Source: Planctomycetaceae bacterium (GTDB taxonomy: Bacteria; Planctomycetota; Planctomycetia; Pirellulales; Lacipirellulaceae). Taken from it: a DNA stretch of 64,000 bases. The stretch spans positions 1 through 64,000 of the forward strand of contig QIKP01000055.1 of NCBI GenBank assembly GCA_003233055.1, given 5' to 3'. Below the pieces are notes generated by a model, which was not told where the DNA came from, did not search any database, and saw nothing but the letters and a program-made list of their open reading frames with translations. This document shows, piece by piece, positions 7,934 to 17,320 of the stretch; position 1 is the first letter of the stretch; the number at the start of each line of letters is the position of its first letter. The position numbers and the translations under genes are program-made.

Positions 7934-10642
7934 TTAGCGTTGAAGTGAACGGGAGCGTCGGTGGCGGGTAGTCGCCGTCGAGCGGTTCTTGAGTCGAGCG
8001 TTGGCCGCTTGGTGGAGGGCCTGCCTCATCCCTTTGTTCTCGGGATGTCGGGCAAGGCACCAACGGAAGTGTGGCTCGGATTCGGCGAACCGCTCGGCGC
8101 GAAAGAGGGCGTCGGCCAGTGATTTTCGCACCGGATAAAGCGATCCGTTTTCATCCATCGCCCGCTCGAGGCACTTGAGTTCGGCATCGAAATCACCTCG
8201 GTCGGCGTGCATCTGAGCGAGCCATCGCCAAACGTAGGCAGCGTCGGGGTCGCCTGGCCCCGGGCTATATTTTTCGGTCTGCTTCTCGGCGTAGGCGAGC
8301 AAGGCATCGAGGTCCGGCTCGCGACCGGTCGGTTGGTAGCGCTGCCAAACGGCAGGGAGAGTCTTCCAATCAGGCTCGAAGGTTTCCAGGAAGTCTTGAG
8401 CCGGTATTCGACCGGCGAGCGCCGCGATGACGAGCAGGCGATGATTCCCCTCCTTGCGGTAGCAGCGTTGCCAGTAGTCCAACGCCTGTTCGATTTCTCG
8501 CAAAACGAGGTGGAACTTGCCAATTTCAAACAGGATGTCGCCATCGTAAGGACGAACGGCCGCTGCCTGCGCGAAGTACGATCGAGTTGCTTCGCCCGAG
8601 GGATCGTCCAGGAAACTAAGTTGAGCAAGGCAGACGTAGGCCATTCCTTCTAAGGGCGAGAGCTGCACCGCGCGGCGCGCGTGGCGACGGGCGGCCAGGA
8701 GTAGCTCGATATCGTCGCCGACGGCCCGCCGGAGCCAAGCGTCGATTTCCTCCGCTGAGGCAAACCCTCCCGAGGCAACGGTCGCCTGGAGATGACTCAG
8801 TCCCATCCGGTTGTCTCGACCATGGCTCCGCGCATCAAACCACTGCAAGTAGGTTCGCGCGAGTCGCCCATGGGCACCGGCGGAGCGTGGCTCGGCGGCA
8901 ACCGCGATCCGGAGCGCTTTGGTTTTCGCCTCGAAAAACGACTGGTCTTGCCCCAGGCAGGTCGGATCGCCGGTCTGCATCAGTTGCTGGAACTGCGGGG
9001 CTTGGAGCAGGTGGTGGCTTACCGAATGGGTGTAGTACTGATTCCACGCCCGGGCGGCGAGCGCTGGCCCTGCCATGACATAGAGCAGGAACGCAGCGGT
9101 CACACCGAGTGCCAGGGTCAGGTCCCATCGTCGCTGTCGCGAAAGGGGCTTGTCGGACGAGCTGTCGGACGAGTTGTCCGAAGAATTCAGATTGGCGAGT
9201 CGGCAGAGAGCCGCCAGTAGGAGCACCACCAGCATCATCGTCGCGGGCGTGTACCAGACGAAATCGACAAGGCTATGGACGGCGCTCACCGTGAGCGCCG
9301 CCAATAGAGCACCCAGGCAGGCGAAGGCCTCGCGTGATTCGCAACGACGGAGCGCGCTGAGGGACCACTTGACCACGGCGAGGAACGTCGCCACAAGCAA
9401 CAGGATGCCAGGGAGGCCTGTCTCGGTTGCGATTTGCAAGTAGCCATTTTCCGCATGGGTAAAGACCTTGGGCCACGACTGCTCGAAGTAGACGGGGTAG
9501 ATGTCTCGATGCGTTCCCGCACCCGATCCCGTGAGCCAACCGTCGGCGATGGCATCGAGATTGGCTTTCCAGATCAAGCGGCGACCACCCAAACGGTCGA
9601 GTTCTTCCAGCGATCCGGAGGTCAGGTCATCGAGGCGGTTCGTCAGTCGATCGTCGGTATAGAGCGCGAGGCCGATCGCCAGGAGCGTGATCGCCGCCAT
9701 CAGGTAGCCGATTTGCTTCGCTCCCCAGAGCTTACCCCGCCAATAGACGACCGCCAGCACCACGCCGCCAGCTGCCGATGCCATCGCACCCCCTCGTGAG
9801 AACGACATCAAAATCGCAAGACCGACCAAGGCCAGCCAACCGGTCCAGAAGAGTGCCACAGGAGTCTTTGTTCGAGAGGCCATCGGTGGTGAAGCGAACG
9901 CCTTGTCTTGGGGTGTTTGTCGCACGAGCCGGTAAGCAATGGCGGCGGCTCCCATCGCGAGGAAGCTGGCAAAGTGATTGCGGTTGGCAAAGGCTCCGCA
10001 GACGAAGTGCTCGGTCGTTTGGTGAGGATGAGCAATCACCCAAAAGAATCGCCCGTTGGAGGTGAAATACTGCGCCAGTCCAAACAGCGCCATCGCCGCC
10101 GCCGCGACTCCGATCCAGCGGAGCAACTGCGAGATGTCTTCCAGTTTTCTTAGCCGTTGCAAGGCGACGAAAAAAACGAGCGAGTAGCAGAGCAACATGG
10201 CGAGTGCGGTTTGCGTCGCTTGGGGATGGAGCGACAGCGTAGCCCAGCCGTCACTTCCTAGAAGCGTGCTGGAATTGTCGCTCATCCAGAGTGGCAGCAA
10301 CTGGGCCGTTCGGGGCGAAAGCCATTCGATCGCTTCCATTGGCAGGGGGAGCATTTGCAGGATGAGCCCTATCGCTCCCAAGGCCGGAATCCAAAGTGCC
10401 GGCGAGTAGGTCCAGCGAAATTCTTTGCGAAGCCAACATTGGGTGATCCACGCAAGACTCGCCCCAACGGCGAGTAACCCATAGAGAAATTTCGATGCGT
10501 CGTTTCGGCCTCCCCAGGCGAACGGCGCTAAGACGACGAGCGACCATAAGCACGCATCGACGATCTGCGGCAATCGATCTGCCCATCGTCCATCGACAAG
10601 GCCATTCCGCGCGATCGGTCGGTGGGTAGTGGATTGGAACAT
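7934..10642 (-). CDS. O-antigen ligase/polymerase family protein with TPR domain
   Basis: A 902-residue polytopic membrane protein of the Wzy_C/WaaL class, which joins or polymerises polysaccharide repeats on the periplasmic side. The first ~480 residues hold about a dozen hydrophobic helices. The family's large periplasmic loop includes the GSGAGTHRDIYPVYF segment and the HAENGYLQIATETGLPG signature, whose conserved His is expected in this family. The C-terminal ~350 residues are soluble and helical with TPR-like units (for example DGDILFEIGKFHLVLREIEQ and FDAELKCLERAMDEN). It lies 61 bases after the Wzc-like gene and 16 before the dehydratase gene. Ligase and polymerase roles cannot be told apart from sequence. 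Confidence 0.88.
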   Translation of the reverse strand: MFQSTTHRPIARNGLVDGRWADRLPQIVDACLWSLVVLAPFAWGGRNDASKFLYGLLAVGASLAWITQCWLRKEFRWTYSPALWIPALGAIGLILQMLPLPMEAIEWLSPRTAQLLPLWMSDNSSTLLGSDGWATLSLHPQATQTALAMLLCYSLVFFVALQRLRKLEDISQLLRWIGVAAAAMALFGLAQYFTSNGRFFWVIAHPHQTTEHFVCGAFANRNHFASFLAMGAAAIAYRLVRQTPQDKAFASPPMASRTKTPVALFWTGWLALVGLAILMSFSRGGAMASAAGGVVLAVVYWRGKLWGAKQIGYLMAAITLLAIGLALYTDDRLTNRLDDLTSGSLEELDRLGGRRLIWKANLDAIADGWLTGSGAGTHRDIYPVYFEQSWPKVFTHAENGYLQIATETGLPGILLLVATFLAVVKWSLSALRRCESREAFACLGALLAALTVSAVHSLVDFVWYTPATMMLVVLLLAALCRLANLNSSDNSSDSSSDKPLSRQRRWDLTLALGVTAAFLLYVMAGPALAARAWNQYYTHSVSHHLLQAPQFQQLMQTGDPTCLGQDQSFFEAKTKALRIAVAAEPRSAGAHGRLARTYLQWFDARSHGRDNRMGLSHLQATVASGGFASAEEIDAWLRRAVGDDIELLLAARRHARRAVQLSPLEGMAYVCLAQLSFLDDPSGEATRSYFAQAAAVRPYDGDILFEIGKFHLVLREIEQALDYWQRCYRKEGNHRLLVIAALAGRIPAQDFLETFEPDWKTLPAVWQRYQPTGREPDLDALLAYAEKQTEKYSPGPGDPDAAYVWRWLAQMHADRGDFDAELKCLERAMDENGSLYPVRKSLADALFRAERFAESEPHFRWCLARHPENKGMRQALHQAANARLKNRSTATTRHRRSRSLQR

Positions 10643-10703
10643 CGGTTGGTTGGATCAGCCGCAAGTGGCAGGGAAACTGGGCCGCGTTTATGGGAGGCGT
10701 TCT

Positions 10704-12971
10704 TTAGGCCGCATGACGGGCGGGAATTTCTGCTGCGATGGTTTCTCCTTCTTCATCACCGCCGTAGCTGTATCCGTAGCCATAGCCATAACCGGCCCCG
10801 CTAAATTCGCTCACGTCGTTCGCCACCACACCAAAGACATGCGTCCCGGTGGATTGGAAGCTTTCGACCGCTCGGGCGACCAGTCGGCGGTGGTTCTTCT
10901 CGGGGCGGACGACCAAGATCGCGCCGTCGACCAACCGACCGACGATTTGGGCATCGCTCACCGCGAGGACCGGAGGGCAATCGACCAGCACTTGGTCGTA
11001 CTGGGAGTCGGCCCACGCAAGGAGTTCAATAAAGGCGTCGGAGGAAAGCAACTCAGCCGGGTTCGGACGTCGCAGTCCAGCAGGAATCACGTCGAGCCCC
11101 TCGGCATCGGTCTTCAAGACATGCTTGGGGGCCAATTCGGCTGCAGACTGGCCACTCGAGAGGATGTCGACCACGCCGGGGACTCCTTTGAGGCCCAGCA
11201 GCGCCGTCATGCCAGGGCGACGAAGATCGGCATCAATGACCAAGGTTCGCTTACCCGCTTGGGCGAACGCGACCGCCAAGTTGGCCGACACGGTCGTCTT
11301 GCCATCCCCTGGCTCGGCGCTCGAAACGAGGACGCGATCCGCCACCTCCGTACCCAGCGCAAGCGAAGTCCGTAGGGTGCGGAACGCCTCGCTCTCGTTG
11401 GCGTTCGGCTGCACATGGGTGTGGAGCGACTGGAGTCCCTCGCCGGGGAGCGATTGGAGTCGCTGAACCAGCGCCAGCACCGGGACACCAAGCTGCCCCG
11501 AAAGTTCTTCGGGAGAGTTGAACCGGTCGTCCATCACATCCTGCACGTAGGCCAGCAAAACGCCGATCATCAGTCCCCCCATGACCGACAAGACGACGAC
11601 AAGCTGGATCCGTGGCGTGACCGGCTTCGGTTCCGGGAGCGGGTCTTTGACAACCACCGCTTGGATCGGGCCTTGCGACTGGAAGATATCGGCCGTATTG
11701 ATTCGGCTAATGAGTTCGTCTCGCTGGTCTTCGAGTCGGAGTACTTCGCGTTCTCTTGTTCGTAGGTCGACCAAGGCGCTACTGTGTTTCGCTGCTTCTT
11801 GCCTGGCCGCTTGGAAGGCAGCTCCTTTTTGCCGCTCTTGATGCCACGCTTGTTCGACCGCTTGGGTGAGCATCGAGCGAAGCATCGGGCCGAGTTCGTC
11901 GTTAGAAATCCCCGCCACCCGATTGCCCGCGCGAGAGCGATAGTTGGCCAGATACTGTTCGATGCCACGGATCTTGTCTTGCAGGTTGACGACCTTGGGA
12001 TTGTTCGGGCCCAGGTAAGGCGTGAAACTTTCGAGCTGACGTTTTGCTTCGATAAGTTCCTGCTCCTGCTCTCGAATTGCGTTGAGATCGTCGGGCGAAA
12101 GGCCGAGCGACGAGACCAGCATCTGCTGCCCAAGGGTTTCTTGCAAAGCCATCAAGTGTGGTTGCAGGTCATGATCGGCGGCAATGGCGGCGTCGACGGC
12201 GGTGAGCCTCGCTTGCAGCTCGATCCGTTTGTCGTTCGCCGTAATCCAGCTTTCGTTGAGTCGCAGCGCCCGTTGCACGGTTGGGTCAATCGCCTCTTTC
12301 TCATCCCCCAGGGCAAGATGCCCGACGTTGGCTCGCAGCTTTAGAAGCTCCTGTTGGTTTTGTATCAGGTCGGTTTCGACCTGCGTCAGCCGGCTGTCGA
12401 GCACTTCGATCGTGTCGCCCGCCGAACCTTGATGGGTTTCGTCGACGAACGAAAGGTAGGAGTTCACGACTTCGGTCACGATGGCCGCTGCTGCCTCGGG
12501 GTGAAGCGACGTGTAGCTGATTTCAACAAAGCTCCCCTTACGACTTGCCTTGGCGTGGAGCCTTTCGGCGATCTCTTCGACCCACTCACGTCTTGGGAGG
12601 TGCTGAAGATCGACTTGGTATTGGGAGGGCAACGTGTCGAGTGCATCCTGCACGACGCGCGCACTCAGGACCAACTCGCGCTGCGTCGCCATCAGATTTT
12701 CGTTGGCGATTTGCTCGCCCATGCTCGTCAGCTCGTCCGCCTTGCGCTCGACGATCAGTAGCTTGGCCGTCGATCGGTAGTAACGCGGCGCGACCATGTA
12801 GTAAGCAACCCCCAAGGCCAGGCAAGCGCCAAGGGCACCGAGCACGAGATGTTTGCGGTACACAAGCGTCCGCCAAATCCGCAAAATCGCATGCACCGCT
12901 TCGGAGGGCGTCATGTCGGCCTTGAGCGAGGCTGACTCAGGAAGGGAATTCGACTCGGAGGGCTTCGACAT
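10704..12971 (-). CDS. polysaccharide copolymerase / tyrosine autokinase, Wzc type
   Basis: Inner-membrane protein that controls chain length and export of the polymer and phosphorylates itself on tyrosines. A Wzz domain with a first membrane helix lies near residues 45-70, followed by a long coiled-coil periplasmic stretch and a second helix near 465-490. A cytoplasmic BY-kinase domain follows, with Walker A (EPGDGKTTVSANLA), Walker A' (TLVIDADLRRPG) and Walker B (VLVDCPP). The tail is tyrosine-rich (GYGYGYGYSYGG), which fits the autophosphorylation cluster. ATG 12971 is chosen because residues upstream of MSKPSES are not domain-like. The gene sits 144 bases after the Wza-like gene. Confidence 0.94.
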   Translation of the reverse strand: MSKPSESNSLPESASLKADMTPSEAVHAILRIWRTLVYRKHLVLGALGACLALGVAYYMVAPRYYRSTAKLLIVERKADELTSMGEQIANENLMATQRELVLSARVVQDALDTLPSQYQVDLQHLPRREWVEEIAERLHAKASRKGSFVEISYTSLHPEAAAAIVTEVVNSYLSFVDETHQGSAGDTIEVLDSRLTQVETDLIQNQQELLKLRANVGHLALGDEKEAIDPTVQRALRLNESWITANDKRIELQARLTAVDAAIAADHDLQPHLMALQETLGQQMLVSSLGLSPDDLNAIREQEQELIEAKRQLESFTPYLGPNNPKVVNLQDKIRGIEQYLANYRSRAGNRVAGISNDELGPMLRSMLTQAVEQAWHQERQKGAAFQAARQEAAKHSSALVDLRTREREVLRLEDQRDELISRINTADIFQSQGPIQAVVVKDPLPEPKPVTPRIQLVVVLSVMGGLMIGVLLAYVQDVMDDRFNSPEELSGQLGVPVLALVQRLQSLPGEGLQSLHTHVQPNANESEAFRTLRTSLALGTEVADRVLVSSAEPGDGKTTVSANLAVAFAQAGKRTLVIDADLRRPGMTALLGLKGVPGVVDILSSGQSAAELAPKHVLKTDAEGLDVIPAGLRRPNPAELLSSDAFIELLAWADSQYDQVLVDCPPVLAVSDAQIVGRLVDGAILVVRPEKNHRRLVARAVESFQSTGTHVFGVVANDVSEFSGAGYGYGYGYSYGGDEEGETIAAEIPARHAA

Positions 12972-13115
12972 GGTTGGGTCAGAAGGATCGGGGAGGGAGG
13001 CCAGGCGGGACTGCTCGTAACTACAAGAAACCCTCCAATGGGAGCAAGAGAGGTTGTCGGGCAACCTGCTAGCGTTGCGGTGAAATGGGTCCCGTCCGAA
13101 GGACCGAGCCAAGTG

Positions 13116-14228
13116 TCAGAACGCCAGCAAATTGCCACCGACGCCGGCGGTAATCCGAAAGACGTTGGAGAGGGTATCGACCAGGCTGGTGACGACGGTC
13201 GATTCGACACTCACCAGATCGCCTGGCGCGAGACGAAGGTTTTCGGCACCGTTGGTTTTCGCCTTGGAAATGCTGAGCTGGATGACCTTCGGCTCCTCGT
13301 TTTCGCTCAGGCGCCGAATGACATAGACCTTGTCGGCGACGGACGAACTCTTGCCTCCCGCCATCGCGATCGCGTCGAGTACGTAGAGGTCTTGATCCTT
13401 GGGCATTTCAAATTGGTTCGGCAGGCGAACAAGGCCCGCCACGTGGACCACCCGTTTGTCAGCCGGGTGTACCATCACGACGTCCTGGTCGCCGAGCAAG
13501 AGGTTTTGCCTCTTATGGGGCGCCGCCATGGCGAGGTCGATTCGTTCCGTGCGCGCTGCGGGGCGCTCGAGCGGGGGGGCTTGGAACGATGCCTGCTGGA
13601 CGGGGGACGCGGAGGCTGGCGTGGTATCGGCCAGGTAGTTGGAGGCTTGATGCAGCACTTCGACTTCGGTTCCGGCTTCCTCGGTGAATCCGCCAGCGGC
13701 GGCAATCGCGGCAATCAAATTGCTCGAACCACGTGGGATTCGGTGAGTTCCTGGCTCGGCGACCGCACCCAACACAGTAATATGGTTGACCGCTCGTTGG
13801 GCAAACTTCACCGTGACTTGTGGGTGGCGATAAATGCCTCGCTCGATCGCCGCCGCCTTAATGCGCTGGGCGGCTTGCTGCTCGTCGAGGCCCGCGACAT
13901 TCACGGTCCCTACCAGCGAGACATGGATGGAGCCGTCGTCGGCAATGCGCACCGGCTTGGCGAGGACCTCCTCCTCTTCGAGACCACTCAGAAGGGTTAA
14001 ATTCAGCAGGTCCCCGGCCGCCATCTTGGACGTTCCCCCCGCCATTCCCGAAAGTTGGGAGAGTGCCAGGCTCGGTGCGCCGTTGGTCACGGGCGCTTGG
14101 AATTGGGGTGGAAGGTTCGCCGCCCGATAGTTGGCCGAACGACATCCAGTGCAGACCAGCGCTAGCAACAGGAGGAGCCTTGAAACAGGAATTGCCAATG
14201 TCGTCTTCCGTGGGCGGGGAGGATTCAT
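13116..14228 (-). CDS. outer-membrane polysaccharide export protein, Wza type
   Basis: Predicted outer-membrane lipoprotein of 370 residues forming the export channel for the capsule or exopolysaccharide. The N-terminus is basic then hydrophobic (about 12-27) and ends in the lipobox-like CTGC, so C29 would be lipidated. The polysaccharide export domain follows (about 65-150, with GDLLNLTLLSG and DGSIHVSLVGTVNVAGL), then two SLBB domains (about 150-240 and 265-345, with VLGAVAEPGTHRIP and VHVAGLVRLPNQFEMP). It is first in its operon and diverges from the flippase gene. Confidence 0.92.
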   Translation of the reverse strand: MNPPRPRKTTLAIPVSRLLLLLALVCTGCRSANYRAANLPPQFQAPVTNGAPSLALSQLSGMAGGTSKMAAGDLLNLTLLSGLEEEEVLAKPVRIADDGSIHVSLVGTVNVAGLDEQQAAQRIKAAAIERGIYRHPQVTVKFAQRAVNHITVLGAVAEPGTHRIPRGSSNLIAAIAAAGGFTEEAGTEVEVLHQASNYLADTTPASASPVQQASFQAPPLERPAARTERIDLAMAAPHKRQNLLLGDQDVVMVHPADKRVVHVAGLVRLPNQFEMPKDQDLYVLDAIAMAGGKSSSVADKVYVIRRLSENEEPKVIQLSISKAKTNGAENLRLAPGDLVSVESTVVTSLVDTLSNVFRITAGVGGNLLAF

Positions 14229-14426
14229 CGCTAGCTACTGAAGGGACGCGGAGGGAGTAGGCGGAACGCCAGACTACTACCGAAAAATGACGACCCAACG
14301 CAAGAGGGATCGTGCCATTCGCGAAATGCCGGGTGGATCGAATCGGTTGCTCTTGACGTTCTGCGGTTCAAAACGCGAGTATCCCCGGCTGCCATCCACC
14401 TCCTCCGCGCGCAATTGGCGCACCGC

Positions 14427-15746
14427 ATGACCCTCCCCAGCACCGTTTCTCGCCCGCCACAAACAGGTTTTCTCGCCCGGGCTGCGCAGCTAGCGTCGGG
14501 GCACGCGATCGGTTACGTGCTCACCCTCGCCGTCGCGCCGCTCCTGGCAAGGCTCTACGGACCTGCGGCCTTCGGCTTATTTGCCATGTTCGTCACGGCG
14601 GCAACCTGCCTGTCGGTCATGGTCACTTGTCGGTTCGACCAGGCGATCCTTGTTGCGAAAGACGAATTGGCTGCCTCGCGTGTCGCGCTCGCCAGCCTGC
14701 TGACCACGATGCTCGGCGCGCTAGTGCTAGCCCTCTTCTCGCCACAGTTGGCCTTTCTGTTATCGCTTATCACGGGCAGTGATTCGCCCGAATTGCTCGT
14801 TCCGTTGCTGATTGCTGCGGTCGTTTGCGTTTCGCTCTATCAGATCACGGTGGCTTGGTTGCTCCGGAAGGAGCAGTACCGGGACATGGCTGCCATGCGG
14901 TTTGTGTTTGCCGCAGCGATGGCAGTAACGCAAGTCGCTATCCCGCTGCTGGGTGGCTCGGTACTGCTTGGTTTGGCGGCAGGACAGGTGGTCGGGTTCG
15001 GCACGGGGACCCTCTACGGCTGCTGGCGCTCACGCCGTTCTTGGCCCCCCATTCGTCTCTCGCATTGGCAGGCGGTCGTTTCTCAAGCTCAGGTTCATCA
15101 GCGTTTTGCACTCTTTGGCGTCCCCTCAGCGCTCGCGTCGAATTGGGCTGTCCACGGGCCGGTGGTGCTGCTCGCCGTCCTCTTTGGAGTCGAAGTGGCA
15201 GGCATTTTTGCACTGGCGCAGCGGCTCTTCACGACCCCTCTCTCCTTGCTTAACAGTGCCTTCTCAAGGATTTTTTACGCCGAGGCAGCTCGCACAAGTA
15301 GCTCCGACGAGCTCGCAGCGCTCTTTCGCTACACGCTCTCTCGCGTCTTCCTGCTAGCGGTTCTTCCGATCGCCGCCGTGGCATGCCTTGCACCCGGGTG
15401 GTTTGGCCCTCTGTTCGGAGCGGAGTGGGCCGGTGCCGGCGTCGTGTGCACGATGCTTGCACCGATGGCGCTCTCGATGACGCTTGCCTTTGTCGTCGCC
15501 CCGACGTTTGATGTGCTGCACCGACAAGACCAACGATTGTGGCGAGAGCTGCTCTGTGCCGCCTTAATTGCGGGTGGAATGGTCGCCGTCTGGAGCCTCG
15601 GCGGGTCGGCCAATTGGGCGATTGGGATGGCATCGGTAGGAGGAACCATCGGCTACTTGCTAATCGTAGCGATGGCCAAAAGATGCATCTCGCAGCAGGC
15701 TGCCGACGAAAGCGACCAAGAGTTGCCAACGCGGGTCGCGGCTTGA
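14427..15746 (+). CDS. oligosaccharide flippase, Wzx-like
   Basis: Polytopic membrane protein of about 439 residues of the polysaccharide transport (MATE/MOP) class that moves the undecaprenyl-linked repeat unit across the inner membrane. The N-terminal block GHAIGYVLTLAVAPLLARLYGP, then the FGLFA segment and RFDQAILVAKDE, are typical of the family. At least ten hydrophobic segments are visible. ATG 14427 is used; an in-frame TTG at 14415 is also possible. It diverges from the wza-type gene across a 198-base region and is followed by a second ligase/polymerase gene on the same strand. Confidence 0.85.
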   Translation: MTLPSTVSRPPQTGFLARAAQLASGHAIGYVLTLAVAPLLARLYGPAAFGLFAMFVTAATCLSVMVTCRFDQAILVAKDELAASRVALASLLTTMLGALVLALFSPQLAFLLSLITGSDSPELLVPLLIAAVVCVSLYQITVAWLLRKEQYRDMAAMRFVFAAAMAVTQVAIPLLGGSVLLGLAAGQVVGFGTGTLYGCWRSRRSWPPIRLSHWQAVVSQAQVHQRFALFGVPSALASNWAVHGPVVLLAVLFGVEVAGIFALAQRLFTTPLSLLNSAFSRIFYAEAARTSSSDELAALFRYTLSRVFLLAVLPIAAVACLAPGWFGPLFGAEWAGAGVVCTMLAPMALSMTLAFVVAPTFDVLHRQDQRLWRELLCAALIAGGMVAVWSLGGSANWAIGMASVGGTIGYLLIVAMAKRCISQQAADESDQELPTRVAA

Positions 15747-15912
15747 ACGAAAGCATCGGCGTTGCAGCCGTCGTGGCCATTCGGTACTGTTCTGTCCACT
15801 CCTTGCAGTGCAAATGGGCTAGCCACCGATGGTCATGCTAGCAGAGACTCGCGCAAGGTGCTTTCCTGTTCCAACTCTTACCCAACCCCGTAGGCCCCAT
15901 GAGGACATCGCC

Positions 15913-17145
15913 ATGGGCTATTTGATCGGTGCCTTCCTGGCCGTTTACTTCCTCATCGGTCGTTGGAATTTCCTGCGCCTGCAAGATACGGTTGAAACGG
16001 TCTCGGCGGGGGCCGATCCACGGGTGTGGCTCATCGGAATGGCCGGCGCGGCGGCGTTGTTTGTCTCTTGCTTTCACTACCGCGGATGGTGGCGTTCGTT
16101 TCGTTTGCAACGAATCGATGCGGTAATCCTTCTTTTCCTGAGCTACACCCTGTTGACGATTTTCTGGGCCCCCGATGCCCAGCTTGCGTTCGACAAGGCG
16201 TATGAAATTTCCCTCTTACTCGCAGTCGCCCTGTTGCTATCGATCGTGAGGCAGCGAGATGCGGCCACCAACGTGGCCCATGGCTTCTTCTTCACGCTGC
16301 TCGCCGTTGGGGCTGCGATGGCGTTTGTTTCAATCTACAAAAGCACGGGGGGTCGAATCGCTGCACCAGGTGGTGGCCCCAACACGTTTGGAAGGAATAT
16401 GGGGCTCACCGCGCTCGCCGCGATCTATTTTGCATCGCGCGCGCGGGCTACCGTCACGACAAAAGTCGTCGCGGCAGGCATGGTGGTGGTCGCCCTGCTG
16501 CTGGTGCTGATGTGCGGATCGCGGGGGGGGCTCCTTTCGGCTTCCATGGGATCGATGACGATCATCATCCTTTCACGAACTTCCTTGATGCGCAAGGCAG
16601 TCTTCGTGGGTGTGATCGCCCTACTGGGAACCGCCGCACTTTTCTTCACGCCGGCTGGCCGAAACGCCATCGAGGTCTTCGAGCACCGCATCGTCGAGCA
16701 GACCTTCGGAAACCGATACCTGTCCGCCCGTGACGATCTGTGGAGCCACGCCCTCGAACTGGGGCAGTTGCAACCGATTACCGGCCTGGGGCTCAACGGA
16801 TACCGCGCCAATAGCTGGACCTACCCCCACAATCTTTTTCTCGAAGTATGGGTCGAAGGGGGGGCGGTTGGCCTGACGCTATTGCTTCTGGCTGGTGCCG
16901 TCTTTTTGCATGGAGCGTGGCGATCTCGGCACCAAATATCGAGTGCCGCAGTCGCCGCCCTCGTGCTGGCAACCGTTGCAGCGCAAACCAGTGGCGACCT
17001 GTTCGACAGCCGGGGCGTCTTCCTGCTTATGGCTCTCATTTCGCCGGTAGCCGCTGTGCAACCCAACGCCGTGCGATGGAGTAACAACACGATTCGTGCG
17101 AGAAAACCATTGCCCTCAGGCGATGCAAAGCCGGCAATGGCCTAA
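15913..17145 (+). CDS. O-antigen ligase/polymerase family membrane protein
   Basis: Second Wzy_C-type protein of the locus, about 410 residues, almost entirely membrane helices. It has the GLGLNGYRANSWTYPHN segment with a conserved His near residue 305, and LFLEVWVEGGAVGLTLLL after it. Unlike the gene at 7934-10642 it has no TPR tail. ATG 15913 is chosen because GAGGA lies eight bases upstream; the frame is open back to 15829 but the extra residues are not hydrophobic. It lies 166 bases after the flippase gene. One of the two Wzy_C proteins may polymerise and the other ligate (inference). Confidence 0.82.
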   Translation: MGYLIGAFLAVYFLIGRWNFLRLQDTVETVSAGADPRVWLIGMAGAAALFVSCFHYRGWWRSFRLQRIDAVILLFLSYTLLTIFWAPDAQLAFDKAYEISLLLAVALLLSIVRQRDAATNVAHGFFFTLLAVGAAMAFVSIYKSTGGRIAAPGGGPNTFGRNMGLTALAAIYFASRARATVTTKVVAAGMVVVALLLVLMCGSRGGLLSASMGSMTIIILSRTSLMRKAVFVGVIALLGTAALFFTPAGRNAIEVFEHRIVEQTFGNRYLSARDDLWSHALELGQLQPITGLGLNGYRANSWTYPHNLFLEVWVEGGAVGLTLLLLAGAVFLHGAWRSRHQISSAAVAALVLATVAAQTSGDLFDSRGVFLLMALISPVAAVQPNAVRWSNNTIRARKPLPSGDAKPAMA

Positions 17146-17320
17146 CGGCGGCCGGCTCTTCACCCAGTAGGTCGGGCTTCGAGCCCGATGCCCTTTCCCT
17201 GACACTATTTTCACCCGACGCTGCCGCTAACCCTGGAGCCCCCCGACGAGGCGTAGCTCGTCGGCTATTCGGATTTTGCTACTTCCACAACGACCGAACT
17301 CGCTGGTTGCGGAAGCAAGC
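17146..17320. repeat. convergent intergenic region with two hairpins
   Basis: Between two convergent operons. A perfect hairpin CGGGCT-TCG-AGCCCG lies at 17173-17187, and a second hairpin with CCGACGAG/CTCGTCGG arms around a GCGTAG loop at 17243-17264. The second is repeated exactly at 47548-47569. Neither is followed by a long T-run, so any terminator role would be factor-dependent. Confidence 0.7.
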
